Origin: Schlegelella_A sp036496385
GTDB lineage: Bacteria > Pseudomonadota > Gammaproteobacteria > Burkholderiales > Burkholderiaceae_C
Length of the DNA stretch: 64,000 nt
Direction: 5' to 3'
NCBI GenBank assembly: GCA_036496385.1
Contig: DASXLD010000110.1
Location: 1 to 64,000, forward strand
Within the stretch, counting starts at the first letter, position 1. Every line of letters starts with the position of its first letter. Below, in pieces: positions 49,893 to 59,174 of the stretch. The notes below the pieces were generated by a model. The model saw only the letters and a list, made by a program, of their open reading frames with translations. It made no database searches and was not told the origin of the DNA. Both the position numbers and the translations under genes were made by a program.

Positions 49893-50843
49893 ATGCGCCC
49901 CTTCCTGAAAGCATTCGCCGTCGTCATCGCCGCAACCGGCCTAGCGCTCGCCGCCCACGCGGCCGAGTTCATCAACGTCCTCACCGGCGGCACGAGCGGC
50001 GTCTACTACCCGATGGGCGTCGCTCTCAGCCAAATCTTCGGCAAGGCGTTGCCCGACGCGAAGGTCTCGGTGCAGGCGACCAAGGCCTCGGCGGAGAACC
50101 TCAACCTCCTGCAGGCCGGCCGCGGCGAGGTCGCGTTCACGCTCGGCGATTCGCTCTCGGACGCCTGGAAGGGCGACGCCGAGTCGGGCTTCGCGACGCC
50201 GCTGAAGAAGCTGCGCGGCATCGCCGGCATCTACCCCAACTACATCCAGATCGTCGCCAGCGCCGATTCGGGAATCAAGTCGCTCGCCGACCTGAAGGGC
50301 AAGCGCGTCTCTGTCGGCGCGCCGAAGTCGGGCACCGAGCTGAACGCGCGCGCCGTGCTGAAGGCCGCCGGCCTCACCTACAAGGACCTCGCCAAGGTCG
50401 AGTACCTGCCGTTCGGCGAGTCGGTCGAGCTGATGAAGAACCGCCAGCTCGACGTCACCCTGCAGTCGGCCGGCCTCGGCGTCTCGTCGCTGCGCGACCT
50501 CGCCGCTTCGATGAAGATCGTCGTCGTCGAGATCCCGCCCGCGGTGGTCGCGAAGATCGGCGACCCAGCGTACCAGCCGGCGATGATCCCGGCCGGAACG
50601 TACGAAGGCCAGACCACCGACGTGCCGGCGATCGCGATCCGCAACTTCCTCGTCACTCACGAGGGCGTCCCGGCCGACACCGTCTACAAGCTCACCAAAG
50701 CGTTGTGGGAGAACCTCCCCGCGCTCGTCGCCGCCCACTCGGCAGGCAAGGCGATCAAGAAGGAGAACGCGCTCGCCGGCATGGCCGTGCCGCTCCATCC
50801 CGGCGCCGAGAAGTACTACCGCGAGATCGGGCTGCTGAAGTAG
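49893..50843 (+). CDS. TAXI-family TRAP transporter periplasmic receptor
   Basis: A 316-residue secreted receptor of the TAXI family: signal peptide ending in LAAHAAE, then INVLTGGTSGVYYPMGVALSQIF, VQATKASAENLNLLQAGRGEVAF, LADLKGKRVSVGAPKSGTELNARAVL. TAXI receptors bind glutamate or other carboxylates and work with one fused permease. The ATG at 49893 is preceded by weak bases. It is followed by the fused permease and DUF1850. Confidence 0.92.
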   Translation: MRPFLKAFAVVIAATGLALAAHAAEFINVLTGGTSGVYYPMGVALSQIFGKALPDAKVSVQATKASAENLNLLQAGRGEVAFTLGDSLSDAWKGDAESGFATPLKKLRGIAGIYPNYIQIVASADSGIKSLADLKGKRVSVGAPKSGTELNARAVLKAAGLTYKDLAKVEYLPFGESVELMKNRQLDVTLQSAGLGVSSLRDLAASMKIVVVEIPPAVVAKIGDPAYQPAMIPAGTYEGQTTDVPAIAIRNFLVTHEGVPADTVYKLTKALWENLPALVAAHSAGKAIKKENALAGMAVPLHPGAEKYYREIGLLK

Positions 50844-50864
50844 GCCCGGCCGGGAAGTCGACGC

Positions 50865-52970
50865 GTGAGCGCGCCAGCGCCCGGCGAGAGCGCCGCAGTC
50901 GCCGGCGACGACGACGCGCCGGCCGGCGAGTTCCACGAGCACGGGCTGCAGCGTCGCCTCGGCGGCGCGGCGCTCGTCGTCGTCGCCGCGGTCGCGCTCC
51001 TGTTCTCCATCTATCAGCTGACGATCGCGGCGTTCTCGCCGCTGTCGAGCCTCATCACGCGCTCGATTCACGTCGGCTTCGTGCTGGCGCTCGTCTTCCT
51101 GATCTATCCGCTGCGAATGCGCGGCCGGCAGATGACGCGCATCCCGGCCTTCGACTGGCTGCTCGCGTCCTGTGGTTTCGCGCTCGGCCTCTACCAGTGG
51201 CTGTTCGAGGCGGCGCTGATCCAGCGCGCCGGTGACCCGACGACGATCGATATCGTCGTCGGCACGATAGTCGTCGTCCTCGTCTTCGAGGCGGCGCGGC
51301 GAGTCGTCGGCATCGCGCTGCCGATCGTCTGCGCGACCTTCCTGCTCTACGGCCTGTTCGGCCAGTACCTGCCGGGCGTGCTCGCGCACCGCCCGTACGA
51401 CTACTCGCAGATCGTCGATCAGCTCGCGTTCGGCACCGAGGGCATCTACGGCATCCCGACGCTCGTCTCGGCGACCTACATCTTCCTCTTCATCCTGTTC
51501 GGCGCGTTCCTCGAGCACGCCGGGATGATCAAGCTGTTCAACGACCTCGCGCTCGGCCTCGTCGGCCACACCAGGGGCGGCCCGGCCAAGGTCGCGGTGA
51601 TCTCGTCGGGGCTGATGGGAACGATCTCCGGCTCGGGCGTCGCCAATGTGCTGACCGTCGGCCAGTTCACGATTCCGCTCATGAAGCGCTTCGGCTACAC
51701 GCCGGTGTTCGCCGGCGCGGTCGAGGCGACCTCGAGCATGGGCGGGCAGATCATGCCGCCGGTGATGGGCGCGGTCGCCTTCATCATGGCCGAGACGCTG
51801 AACGTGCCGTACGCCGACATCGTCCGCGCCGCGGTGATCCCGGCCTTCCTCTACTACTTCACCGCGTTCACGATGGTCCATCTCGAGGCCGGCCGGGCGC
51901 GCCTCAGCGGGCTGCCCAAGGACCAATGCCCGAACCCGTGGCTCGCGCTGACCCGCAACTGGCATCTCGTGCTGCCGCTCGCCGCGCTCGTCTACATGCT
52001 CTTCCATGGCTTCACGCCGATGTTCGCCGGCATGATCGGCCTCGCGCTCACCGCGATCCTGGTTCTCGGCGCGGCGCTCGCGGCGCGCTTGTCGATGACG
52101 GCGTTTCGCTACGTCTTCTGGATCGGCGTCGGCATCGCCGCGTCGTCGTTCCTCGAGTGGGGGATCGAGCCGGTGCTGGTGCTGATCGCGCTGCTCGTCG
52201 CCGCCTGTTTCTGGATCCGGGGCGGCCGCCAGACGCTGCGATCGCTGCGCGCCAGCCTGATCGACGGTGCCAAACAGGCGCTCGGCGTCGGCATCGCGTG
52301 CGCGATCGTCGGCGTCATCATCGGCGTGCTCACGCTGACCGGTGCGGCGTCGAGCTTTGCCGGCTTCATCCTCAATGTCGGCGAGACGAGCCTGTTCCTC
52401 TCGCTGCTTCTGACGATGGTCGTCTGCCTCATCCTCGGCATGGGCATCCCGACGATCCCGAACTACATCATCACGAGCTCGATCGCGGCGCCGGCGCTGC
52501 TCAAGCTCGGCGTGCCGCTGATCGTCAGCCACATGTTCGTCTTCTACTTCGGGATCATGGCCGACCTGACGCCGCCGGTCGCGCTCGCCGCATTCGCGGC
52601 GGCGTCGATCTCGCGCGCATCGCCGATGAGAACGGGCGTGAAGGCGACGCAGATCGCGATCGCGGGCTTCGCCGTTCCCTTCATCGCGATCTACGACCCG
52701 TCGCTGATGCTGCAGGGCCAGTTCGGCTGGACCGACGTCGTCTACGTGACGTTCAAGGCGATCGTCGCGGTGGTCCTCTGGGGCGGCACGGTCGTCGGCT
52801 TCCTGCGCGGGCCGCTCGGCATTGCCGAACGCGCGCTCGCGTTCGTCGCCGCGGCGCTCCTCGTCGCCGCGCTGCCGCTCACCGACGAGTTCGGCTTCGC
52901 GCTGGCGGCGGTCGTCATCGGCTGGAACGTCTGGCGCAGCCGAGCCGCGCCGGCGCAGGTCGCGACCTGA
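50865..52970 (+). CDS. TRAP transporter fused permease (DctQM, TAXI type)
   Basis: A 701-residue membrane protein. The N-terminal 190 residues correspond to the small permease (four hydrophobic segments, FDWLLASCGFALGLYQWLFE), and the rest to the large permease: LFGAFLEHAGMIKLFNDLALGLVGHTRGGPAKVAVISSGLMGTISGSG, AVEATSSMGGQIMPPVMGAVAFIMAE, GMGIPTIPNYIITS, ADLTPPVALAAFAAASIS. This fused design is normal for TAXI systems. GTG at 50865 is the start. Confidence 0.93.
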   Translation: MSAPAPGESAAVAGDDDAPAGEFHEHGLQRRLGGAALVVVAAVALLFSIYQLTIAAFSPLSSLITRSIHVGFVLALVFLIYPLRMRGRQMTRIPAFDWLLASCGFALGLYQWLFEAALIQRAGDPTTIDIVVGTIVVVLVFEAARRVVGIALPIVCATFLLYGLFGQYLPGVLAHRPYDYSQIVDQLAFGTEGIYGIPTLVSATYIFLFILFGAFLEHAGMIKLFNDLALGLVGHTRGGPAKVAVISSGLMGTISGSGVANVLTVGQFTIPLMKRFGYTPVFAGAVEATSSMGGQIMPPVMGAVAFIMAETLNVPYADIVRAAVIPAFLYYFTAFTMVHLEAGRARLSGLPKDQCPNPWLALTRNWHLVLPLAALVYMLFHGFTPMFAGMIGLALTAILVLGAALAARLSMTAFRYVFWIGVGIAASSFLEWGIEPVLVLIALLVAACFWIRGGRQTLRSLRASLIDGAKQALGVGIACAIVGVIIGVLTLTGAASSFAGFILNVGETSLFLSLLLTMVVCLILGMGIPTIPNYIITSSIAAPALLKLGVPLIVSHMFVFYFGIMADLTPPVALAAFAAASISRASPMRTGVKATQIAIAGFAVPFIAIYDPSLMLQGQFGWTDVVYVTFKAIVAVVLWGGTVVGFLRGPLGIAERALAFVAAALLVAALPLTDEFGFALAAVVIGWNVWRSRAAPAQVAT

Positions 52971-53344
52971 TGCCGCTCTGCGTCGCTGCCGGCGGCGCGG
53001 TCGCGATGCTCGCGCTCGAGAGCTTCACGCTCGCCTGGACGCACTCGATCGAGAAGATCCGCTGGGAGGAAGACTGGCGCGTCGCCGGCGGCCAGCTCGT
53101 CCTCGTCGAGGCGCGCGTGCGCGGCAGCGGCGCCGGCATGGAGCCGCCGCCAGGCAGCGTGCTGCGCGACGGCGTCTGGCACTACGACCCGCACGTTCCG
53201 CCGCTCGCCGTCCTGCGCCTCACCCAATCGCGCTACGCGCAGGGCTATGAGATCTGCGCCGCCGGCCGCTGCACGCAACTCGCCGACGCGGCGCCGCGTG
53301 CGGGCAACGGCGACGTCATCGAGCTCAGCGCCTGTCCGCCGTGA
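52970..53344 (+). CDS. DUF1850 domain protein
   Basis: A 124-residue DUF1850 protein: LESFTLAWTHSIEKIRWEEDWRV and VLRLTQSRYAQGYEIC fit this domain, which is found mainly beside TAXI-TRAP systems. It starts by one-base overlap with the fused permease stop. An N-terminal hydrophobic stretch suggests export or a membrane anchor. The role is unknown; its strict linkage suggests an accessory subunit. Confidence 0.82.
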   Translation: MPLCVAAGGAVAMLALESFTLAWTHSIEKIRWEEDWRVAGGQLVLVEARVRGSGAGMEPPPGSVLRDGVWHYDPHVPPLAVLRLTQSRYAQGYEICAAGRCTQLADAAPRAGNGDVIELSACPP

Positions 53345-53365
53345 CGCCGTCGTGCCGGGGCGTGA

Positions 53366-53379
53366 CCGCGGCGCCGCGG
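53366..53379. terminator. Palindrome between convergent DUF1850 and Bug genes
   Basis: A perfect 14-bp palindrome CCGCGGCGCCGCGG lies in the 42-bp gap between the two stops. It could extrude a short hairpin, but the loop would be minimal and there is no T-tract; chance in GC-rich DNA is possible. Confidence 0.25.
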
Positions 53380-53386
53380 AGCCGCC

Positions 53387-54352
53387 TCACTCGTCGAGAT
53401 GGATGTTCTTCGCCTTCGCGATCGCCGTCCAGCGGGCGATGTCTTCGCGGATGAACTGGCCGAACTGCGCCGGCGTCATCGGCATCGGCTCGACCGCTTC
53501 GACGGCGAGCCGCTCGCGCAGATCGGGGTCGCGCAGCACCGCGACCTGCGTCTCGTTGAGGCGGCGGACGACGTCGTCGGCGAGCCCTGCGGGCCCGACC
53601 GAGCCGTACCACTGCATCGCGTCGAAACCCTGGTAGCCCGACTCCTCGAGCGTCGGCACGTCCTTCAGCTGGGGGTTGCGCGCCCGGCCGGTGACGGCGA
53701 GGGCGCGCACCCGCCCCGAGCGCAGATGCGGCAGCGCCGCGGCAAGGCCGGGAAACATCGCCTGCGTCTGGCCGCCGAGCAGGTCCGTGAACGCCGGCGC
53801 GATGCCGCGGTACGGAATGTGCAGCATGAAGATGCCGCTCTGCTGCTTGAAGATCTCCATCGTCAGGTGGGTGAGCGAACCCTGGCCGGCGGAGCCGTAG
53901 CTGAGCTTGCCCGGATTCTTCTTCACGTAGTCGATGAACCCGGCGAGCGTGTTCACCGGCAGCGCGCTCGGCACGACGAGCACGTTCGGCGTGCCGCCGA
54001 TCATGCCGATCGGGGTGAAGTCCTTGACCGCGTCGTACGGCACGTGGCGCGTCGCCGGCGTCGTGCCGTGGGTCGCGACATAGCCCTGCATGAGCGTGTA
54101 GCCGTCGGGCGCGGCGCGTGCGGTCGCGACGCTGGCGATCACGCCGCCGCCACCGCCCTGGTTCTCGACCACGAAGGTCTGGCCGATCGCCTTGCCCCAG
54201 CGCTCGGTGACGACGCGCGCGATCATGTCGTTGCCGCCGCCCGCTGCCACCGGCACGATGTAGCGGATCGGCTTGGCCGGATATGCCTGCGCGCGCGCTG
54301 CACCGGGCAACGCGAGCACGGCTGCGGTCTGCAGGATCAGGCGACGCTGCAT
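53387..54352 (-). CDS. Bug-family tripartite tricarboxylate transporter receptor
   Basis: A 321-residue Bug receptor with signal peptide (LQTAAVLALPGAARAQ), YPAKPIRYIVPVAAGGGNDMIAR, VVENQGGGGGVI, AAPDGYTLM, FKQQSGIFMLHIPYRGIAPAFTDLLGGQ. This is a second orphan in the window, distinct from the one at 39185-40153, with no permease genes near. The ATG at 54352 is the start; a longer in-frame extension upstream is not supported by a signal peptide. Confidence 0.9.
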   Translation of the reverse strand: MQRRLILQTAAVLALPGAARAQAYPAKPIRYIVPVAAGGGNDMIARVVTERWGKAIGQTFVVENQGGGGGVIASVATARAAPDGYTLMQGYVATHGTTPATRHVPYDAVKDFTPIGMIGGTPNVLVVPSALPVNTLAGFIDYVKKNPGKLSYGSAGQGSLTHLTMEIFKQQSGIFMLHIPYRGIAPAFTDLLGGQTQAMFPGLAAALPHLRSGRVRALAVTGRARNPQLKDVPTLEESGYQGFDAMQWYGSVGPAGLADDVVRRLNETQVAVLRDPDLRERLAVEAVEPMPMTPAQFGQFIREDIARWTAIAKAKNIHLDE

Positions 54353-54448
54353 GCGAAGGCTCCTTCTCGGGGTGCGCCGCGTCCGGCGCGCGGCCATTCT
54401 GCCGCGCCACGGACACGGGCAGCGGCGGTCATCCGGCGCGGCGCGCGC

Positions 54449-55186
54449 TCACGGCTTCGGCCGTCGCCGGTGCTCGAGCTCGTGCGCGATCTCGTGCAGC
54501 AGGGTCGCGAGCGTCTCCGGCATCGTGATCTGCGGGTTGTGGCTCGCGTCGAGCTCGTCGTAGCGCCAGCCCTTCTCGGCCCGGGCGCGGTCGGCGAACT
54601 TGCGAAAGGCGTCGCCGGGGCCGAAGCGCGTGCAGTAGATGTAGGCGCGCGGCAGCTTCTCGACGGCGCCCGTCAGCGGCAGCACCTGTTGCAGGGTCGC
54701 GCCGGGCTGCATCACCCGCCGCGGCGTCGCCCAGGCGACGTCCTCGGCGCTGGTATCGGGAGGCAGCGGATTCGGCGGCACGCGCCAGCCGTCGCCGAGC
54801 TCGCGCTGCGCCTCGACCATCGCGGCACGTGCCTGCGGCGCGACCAGCTCGGCGGCCGACTGGCCGTCGCGCGGCACGAAGGCGTCGAGGTAGACGACGC
54901 CGGCGATGCGCTCGCTGGCGCGGTCGGCGACGCCGGTGGCGACCATGCCGCCATAGCTGTGGCCGACGAGGATGACGTCGCGCAGGTCCTCGAACGCGAG
55001 CACGCCGAGGATGTCCTCGACGTGGACCTCGAGATCGATCTCGGCGCGCGCGAGATGGGTCCGCTCGCCGACGCCGGTCAGCGTCGGCGTGAAGATCTCG
55101 TGACCGCGCGCCCGCAGCAGCGGGCGCATCTTCTTCCAGGCCCAGCCTCCGGTCCAGGCACCGTGCACCACGAGGAATGTCGACAT
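54449..55186 (-). CDS. Alpha/beta hydrolase (EstC/MES-like)
   Basis: A 245-residue alpha/beta hydrolase. The opening FLVVHGAWTGGWAWKKMRPLLRARG, nucleophile elbow VGHSYGGMVA and C-terminal ASHNPQITMPETLATLLHEIA with the catalytic histidine match the EstC/salicylate-methylesterase-like family; an acid in the SGAxxKL-type loop (LPRAYIYCTRFGPGD) is possible. No signal peptide. The ATG at 55186 begins at the first strand. The ester substrate is unknown. Confidence 0.88.
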   Translation of the reverse strand: MSTFLVVHGAWTGGWAWKKMRPLLRARGHEIFTPTLTGVGERTHLARAEIDLEVHVEDILGVLAFEDLRDVILVGHSYGGMVATGVADRASERIAGVVYLDAFVPRDGQSAAELVAPQARAAMVEAQRELGDGWRVPPNPLPPDTSAEDVAWATPRRVMQPGATLQQVLPLTGAVEKLPRAYIYCTRFGPGDAFRKFADRARAEKGWRYDELDASHNPQITMPETLATLLHEIAHELEHRRRPKP

Positions 55187-55350
55187 CGCCGCCCTCCGAC
55201 CCGTCGGAGTCGAAGCGGGCCACAACCGGGCACGAATGTCAACGCGGCGAAGGCCGAAGCGGCTCGCGCATGATCGGCGGCTCCGGGCGCAGAATCGGCG
55301 GTTTCCCGCCGCCGGCGTCCGCCGGCGATCGCCCCAGAGAGGAGAGCCGG

Positions 55351-55656
55351 ATGGCACGAGGGTACTGGATCGCGCGCGTCGATGTCAGCGACGCCGAGGC
55401 GTACAAGGCCTACGTCGCCGCCAACGCGGCGCCGCTCGCGGCCCACGGCGGCCGCTTCATCGTTCGCGCCGGTCGGTTCGAGAATCCGGAGGGCGCGAGC
55501 CGGACGCGCAACGTCGTCGTCGAGTTCCCGTCGTACCAGGCCGCGCTCGACTGCTATCGCTCGCCCGCCTACCAGGCCGCGGTGCAGCTGCGGCTGCCCG
55601 TGTCCACCGTCGACATGGTGATCATCGAAGGCTACGACGGCCCGCAGCCCGGCTGA
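55351..55656 (+). CDS. DUF1330 domain protein
   Basis: A 101-residue ferredoxin-like-fold protein of DUF1330: GYWIARVDVSDAEAYKAYVAANAAPLAAHGGRFIVRAGRFENPEG and RNVVVEFPSYQAALDCYRSPAYQAA are the typical halves. It has a GGAGAG ribosome site before the ATG at 55351. It is probably co-transcribed with the aldehyde dehydrogenase gene downstream. Function unknown. Confidence 0.88.
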   Translation: MARGYWIARVDVSDAEAYKAYVAANAAPLAAHGGRFIVRAGRFENPEGASRTRNVVVEFPSYQAALDCYRSPAYQAAVQLRLPVSTVDMVIIEGYDGPQPG

Positions 55657-55718
55657 GACTCGTTCGCTCGTCACTCTCTTCCTTTCTTCCTCTCCTCCTC
55701 GTCAACCCAGAGAACCGC

Positions 55719-57152
55719 ATGTACCCCGACACCCAGCTCTACATCGACGGCGCGTGGTGCGCCGCCGCTTCCGGCCGCACGCACCCGGTCGTCAATCCGG
55801 CCACCGGCGAGGTGATCGGCAAGTTCGCCTGGGCCGAGCGCGCCGACCTCGACCGCGCGCTCGCCGCCGCCGACAAGGGCTTCCAGACCTGGAGAAAGGT
55901 CTCCGCCTACGAGCGCTCGAAGATCATGCGCAAGGCCGCCGAGCTGCTGCGCGAACGCCTCCAGCTGGTCGCCGAGATCATGACGATGGAGCAGGGCAAG
56001 ACCGTCGCCGAGGCGAAGGCCGAGATCCTGAACGGCGCCGACACGATCGAGTGGTTCGCGGAGGAAGGCCGGCGCACGTACGGGCGCGTCATCCCGGCGC
56101 GCGCAGAGGGCGTCTACCAGCTCGTCGTCAAGGAGCCGGTCGGGCCCGTCGCCGCGTTCACGCCGTGGAACTTTCCGATCAACCAGATCGTGCGCAAGCT
56201 CTCGGCGGCGCTCGCCGCCGGCTGCTCGATCATCGTCAAGGCGCCCGAGGAAACGCCGGGGTCGCCGGCCGAGCTGATCCGCGCCTTCGCCGATGCCGGC
56301 GTCCCGGCCGGCGCGGTCAACCTGGTCTACGGCGACCCGGCGGAGATCTCGTCGTACCTGATCCCACATCCGGTCATCCGCAAGATCTCGTTCACCGGTT
56401 CGACGGTCGTCGGCAAGCAGCTCGCCGCGCTCGCCGGGCAGCACATGAAGCGCGTCACGATGGAGCTCGGCGGCCACGCGCCGGTGATCGTCTTCGATGA
56501 CGCCGACGCTGCGGTGGCGGCGAAGGTGATGGCGGTGAGCAAGTTCAGGAACGCCGGCCAGGTCTGCATCTCGCCGACGCGCTTTCTGGTCCAGGAAGGG
56601 ATCTACAAGACCTTCGTCGAGCAGTTCGCCGCCAATGCCAAGGCGCTCAAGGTCGGCAACGGGCTCGAGAAGGACGTCAAGATGGGCGCGCTCGCGAATC
56701 CGCGCCGCGCCAGGGCGATGGAAGCCAACCTCGAGGACGCCGGCAGGCACGGCGCCAGAGTCGTCGCCGGCGGCCACGCGATCGGCGACAAGGGCAACTT
56801 CTGGGAGCCGACCGTCGTCGCCGAGTTGCCGAACGATGCCAAGGCGATGAACGAGGAACCGTTCGGGCCGCTCGCGATCATCAACCCGTTCCGCACTTTT
56901 GACGATGCGGTCAAGGAAGCGAACCGGCTACCGTACGGCCTCGCCGCGTACGCGTGGACGAAGTCGGCCAAGACCGCGAACGCGATCGCCAATGCCGTCG
57001 AGACCGGGATGATCTCGATCAACCACGTCGGCCTCGGCATTCCCGAGACGCCGTTCGGCGGCGTCAAGGATTCGGGCTACGGCTCGGAGGGCGGCAGCGA
57101 GGCGATCGAGTCGTACCTCAACCCGAAGTTCGTAACGCAGGCAGGGCTCTGA
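55719..57152 (+). CDS. NAD(P)-dependent aldehyde dehydrogenase (succinate-semialdehyde dehydrogenase type)
   Basis: A 477-residue ALDH. The cofactor loop FTPWNFPINQIVRKL, the general base in MELGGHAPVIVFDDAD, the catalytic cysteine in RNAGQVCISPTRF and EEPFGPLAIINPF are all intact. Overall pattern (MEQGKTVAEAKAE, SFTGSTVVGKQLA, PETPFGGVKDSGYGSEGG) is that of the GabD/SSADH-like group, but substrates of this branch vary. The ATG at 55719 follows a CCAGAG stretch. It is followed by two small DUF genes. Confidence 0.92.
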   Translation: MYPDTQLYIDGAWCAAASGRTHPVVNPATGEVIGKFAWAERADLDRALAAADKGFQTWRKVSAYERSKIMRKAAELLRERLQLVAEIMTMEQGKTVAEAKAEILNGADTIEWFAEEGRRTYGRVIPARAEGVYQLVVKEPVGPVAAFTPWNFPINQIVRKLSAALAAGCSIIVKAPEETPGSPAELIRAFADAGVPAGAVNLVYGDPAEISSYLIPHPVIRKISFTGSTVVGKQLAALAGQHMKRVTMELGGHAPVIVFDDADAAVAAKVMAVSKFRNAGQVCISPTRFLVQEGIYKTFVEQFAANAKALKVGNGLEKDVKMGALANPRRARAMEANLEDAGRHGARVVAGGHAIGDKGNFWEPTVVAELPNDAKAMNEEPFGPLAIINPFRTFDDAVKEANRLPYGLAAYAWTKSAKTANAIANAVETGMISINHVGLGIPETPFGGVKDSGYGSEGGSEAIESYLNPKFVTQAGL

Positions 57153-57192
57153 GAGGCGGCGCCGCCGCCTGCCCCTTGCCAGGAGTGTCCAA

Positions 57193-57474
57193 ATGCCCCG
57201 CTATGTCATCGAGCGCACGTTCCCGGACGGCCTCCGGATTCCGCAGACAGAGGTCGGCGCGCGGGTCTGCCGCGGCGTCGTCGCCAACAACGCGAAGGAA
57301 GGCGTGACCTGGCTCCATTCGTACGTCACGCCCGACCGGCGCAACACCTTCTGCATCTACGAGGCACCTTCGCCAGAGGCGATCAGGAGCGTCGCCGCGA
57401 CGAACGGCTTGCCGGTCGACCGGATCAGCGAGGTCTCGGTGCTCGACCCGTACTTCTTCCGCGCCGAGGGCTGA
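57193..57474 (+). CDS. DUF4242 domain protein
   Basis: A 93-residue protein matching DUF4242: YVIERTFPDGLRIPQTEV, VTWLHSYVTPDRRNTFCIYEAPSPEAIRSVAATNGLPVDRISEV. It is a small ferredoxin-like dimeric domain of unknown role. AGGAG precedes the ATG at 57193. Its TGA overlaps the next ATG by one base. Confidence 0.87.
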   Translation: MPRYVIERTFPDGLRIPQTEVGARVCRGVVANNAKEGVTWLHSYVTPDRRNTFCIYEAPSPEAIRSVAATNGLPVDRISEVSVLDPYFFRAEG

Positions 57475-57746
57475 TGGCGATCGAGCTGACGAAGGAGGCG
57501 AAGAAGGAAGCGATCGCGTCGATCGAGCGCTGGTTTCGCGAAGAGCGCGAGGAACGGATCGGCAACATCGCTGCCGGCGCGCTGTTCAACTTCGTGCTCG
57601 AGGAGATCGCGCCGTCGATCTACAACCAGGCGGTTGCCGATGTCCAGGAGCGGCTCGGCGCGCGCGTTGCCGAGCTCGACATCGAGATCCACGAGGACGA
57701 GTTCGGCTACTGGGCGAAGCGTCAGCGGCCGCGCGGCGCCCGCTGA
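57474..57746 (+). CDS. DUF2164 family protein
   Basis: A 90-residue protein of DUF2164: LTKEAKKEAIASIERWFREEREERIGNIAAGALFNFVLEEIAPSIYNQAV. It is mostly helical, with alternating charged segments. Linked by one-base overlap to the upstream DUF4242 gene, and converges on the TRAP large permease. Function unknown. Confidence 0.87.
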   Translation: MAIELTKEAKKEAIASIERWFREEREERIGNIAAGALFNFVLEEIAPSIYNQAVADVQERLGARVAELDIEIHEDEFGYWAKRQRPRGAR

Positions 57747-57765
57747 GCGGCGGCCTGGGCGCGGA

Positions 57766-59160
57766 TCAGAAGAACATTCGCGGCAACCAGAGGACGAGCT
57801 TGGGCAGGTAGGTGATGATGCCCAGGCTGATCAGCAGCGGCACCAGCCACGGCAGGATCGCCATCGTCGTCCGCTCGAACGAAAGCCCGGCCACGCGCGC
57901 GAGCACGAACAGCACCATCCCCATCGGCGGGTGGAGCAGGCCGATCATCAGGTTCAGCACCATCACCAGGCCGAAGTGGATCGGGTCGACGCCGAGCTGG
58001 ACGGCGATCGGCAGCAGGATCGGCACCAGGATCGTGATCGCCGCGGTCGGCTCGAGGAAGCAGCCGACGAAGAGCATCAGCAGGTTGGCGAGCAGGAGGA
58101 AGACCCACGCCTCCTGGGTGAACCCGAGCACCCAGGCGGCGATGTCGGCGGTGACGCCGGTCGCGGTCAGCATCCAGCCGAAGATCGACGCCGCGGCGAC
58201 GATGAAGAGAACGGTCGCGGTCGTCTCGACGGTGTCGAGGCAGACCTTGACGAACATCTTCCAGCGCAGGGTCCGGTACCACGCGAAGCCGAGGATCATC
58301 GCCCACACGCAGGCGGCGATCGCGCCCTCGGTCGGCGTGAACAGGCCCGTCGTCATGCCGCCGATGAGGAGCACCGGCGTCATGATCGGCAGCAGCGCCT
58401 CGAAGCGATAGATGCGGTCGAGGACGAACAGCGACGCCAGCCCGACCAGCACCGAGAGCTGCGCCGGCACGCCGAGGCGGTCGACCACTGCCCAGAGCAG
58501 CAACGGCCAGGTGACGACGACGGCGAGCTCGCCCATCGCCTTGGCGAAGCGCGCGCGCGAAAAGGAGGTGTCGGCGCCCCAGCCGTTCCTGTGCGCGTAC
58601 CAGGCGACGGTCAGCATCATCAGGATCGCCATCAGCGCGCCGGGCAGGATGCCGGCCAGAAAGAGCGCGCCGACCGAGGCGTTGGCCATCATTCCGTAGA
58701 TCACGAACGGCAGGCTCGGCGGAATGATCGGCCCGAGCGTCGCCGACGCCGCGGTGACGCCGACCGAGAACTCGGTCGAGTAGCCGTGCTCCTGCATCGC
58801 CTTGATCTCGATCGTGCCGAGGCCGGCGGCGTCGGCGATCGCGGTACCGCTCATGCCGGCGAAGATCACCGAGCCGAGGATGTTGACGTGGCCGAGGCCG
58901 CCCTTCATCCAGCCGACCAGGGCGAGCGCGAAGTTGTAGATGCGCGTCGTGATGCCGGCGTTGTTCATCAGATTGCCGGCGAGGATGAAGAACGGCACTG
59001 CGAGCAGCGGGAAGCTGTCGATGCCGCTCACCATGCGGTGAATGACGACGAAGGGCGGCGGGTTGCCGGCGATGAGGACGTAGGCGAGCGATGCGCCCGC
59101 CATCGCGACCGCCACCGGCAGGCCGCTGCTCATGAAGAGCAGGAAGAAGATCTTGAGCAT
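57766..59160 (-). CDS. TRAP transporter large permease, DctM family
   Basis: A 464-residue DctM protein with about 12 hydrophobic segments, longer than usual because of an extended central loop (NGWGADTSFSRARFAKAMGEL). Conserved stretches: FFILAGNLMNNAGITTRIYNFA, NILGSVIFAGMSGTAIADAAGLG, ATLGPIIPPSLPFVIYGMM, LNLMIGLLHPPMGMVLFVL. It starts 14 bp downstream of the small permease stop. Last gene of the P-Q-M operon. Confidence 0.92.
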   Translation of the reverse strand: MLKIFFLLFMSSGLPVAVAMAGASLAYVLIAGNPPPFVVIHRMVSGIDSFPLLAVPFFILAGNLMNNAGITTRIYNFALALVGWMKGGLGHVNILGSVIFAGMSGTAIADAAGLGTIEIKAMQEHGYSTEFSVGVTAASATLGPIIPPSLPFVIYGMMANASVGALFLAGILPGALMAILMMLTVAWYAHRNGWGADTSFSRARFAKAMGELAVVVTWPLLLWAVVDRLGVPAQLSVLVGLASLFVLDRIYRFEALLPIMTPVLLIGGMTTGLFTPTEGAIAACVWAMILGFAWYRTLRWKMFVKVCLDTVETTATVLFIVAAASIFGWMLTATGVTADIAAWVLGFTQEAWVFLLLANLLMLFVGCFLEPTAAITILVPILLPIAVQLGVDPIHFGLVMVLNLMIGLLHPPMGMVLFVLARVAGLSFERTTMAILPWLVPLLISLGIITYLPKLVLWLPRMFF

Positions 59161-59174
59161 CGTCGGCCTTGGCG

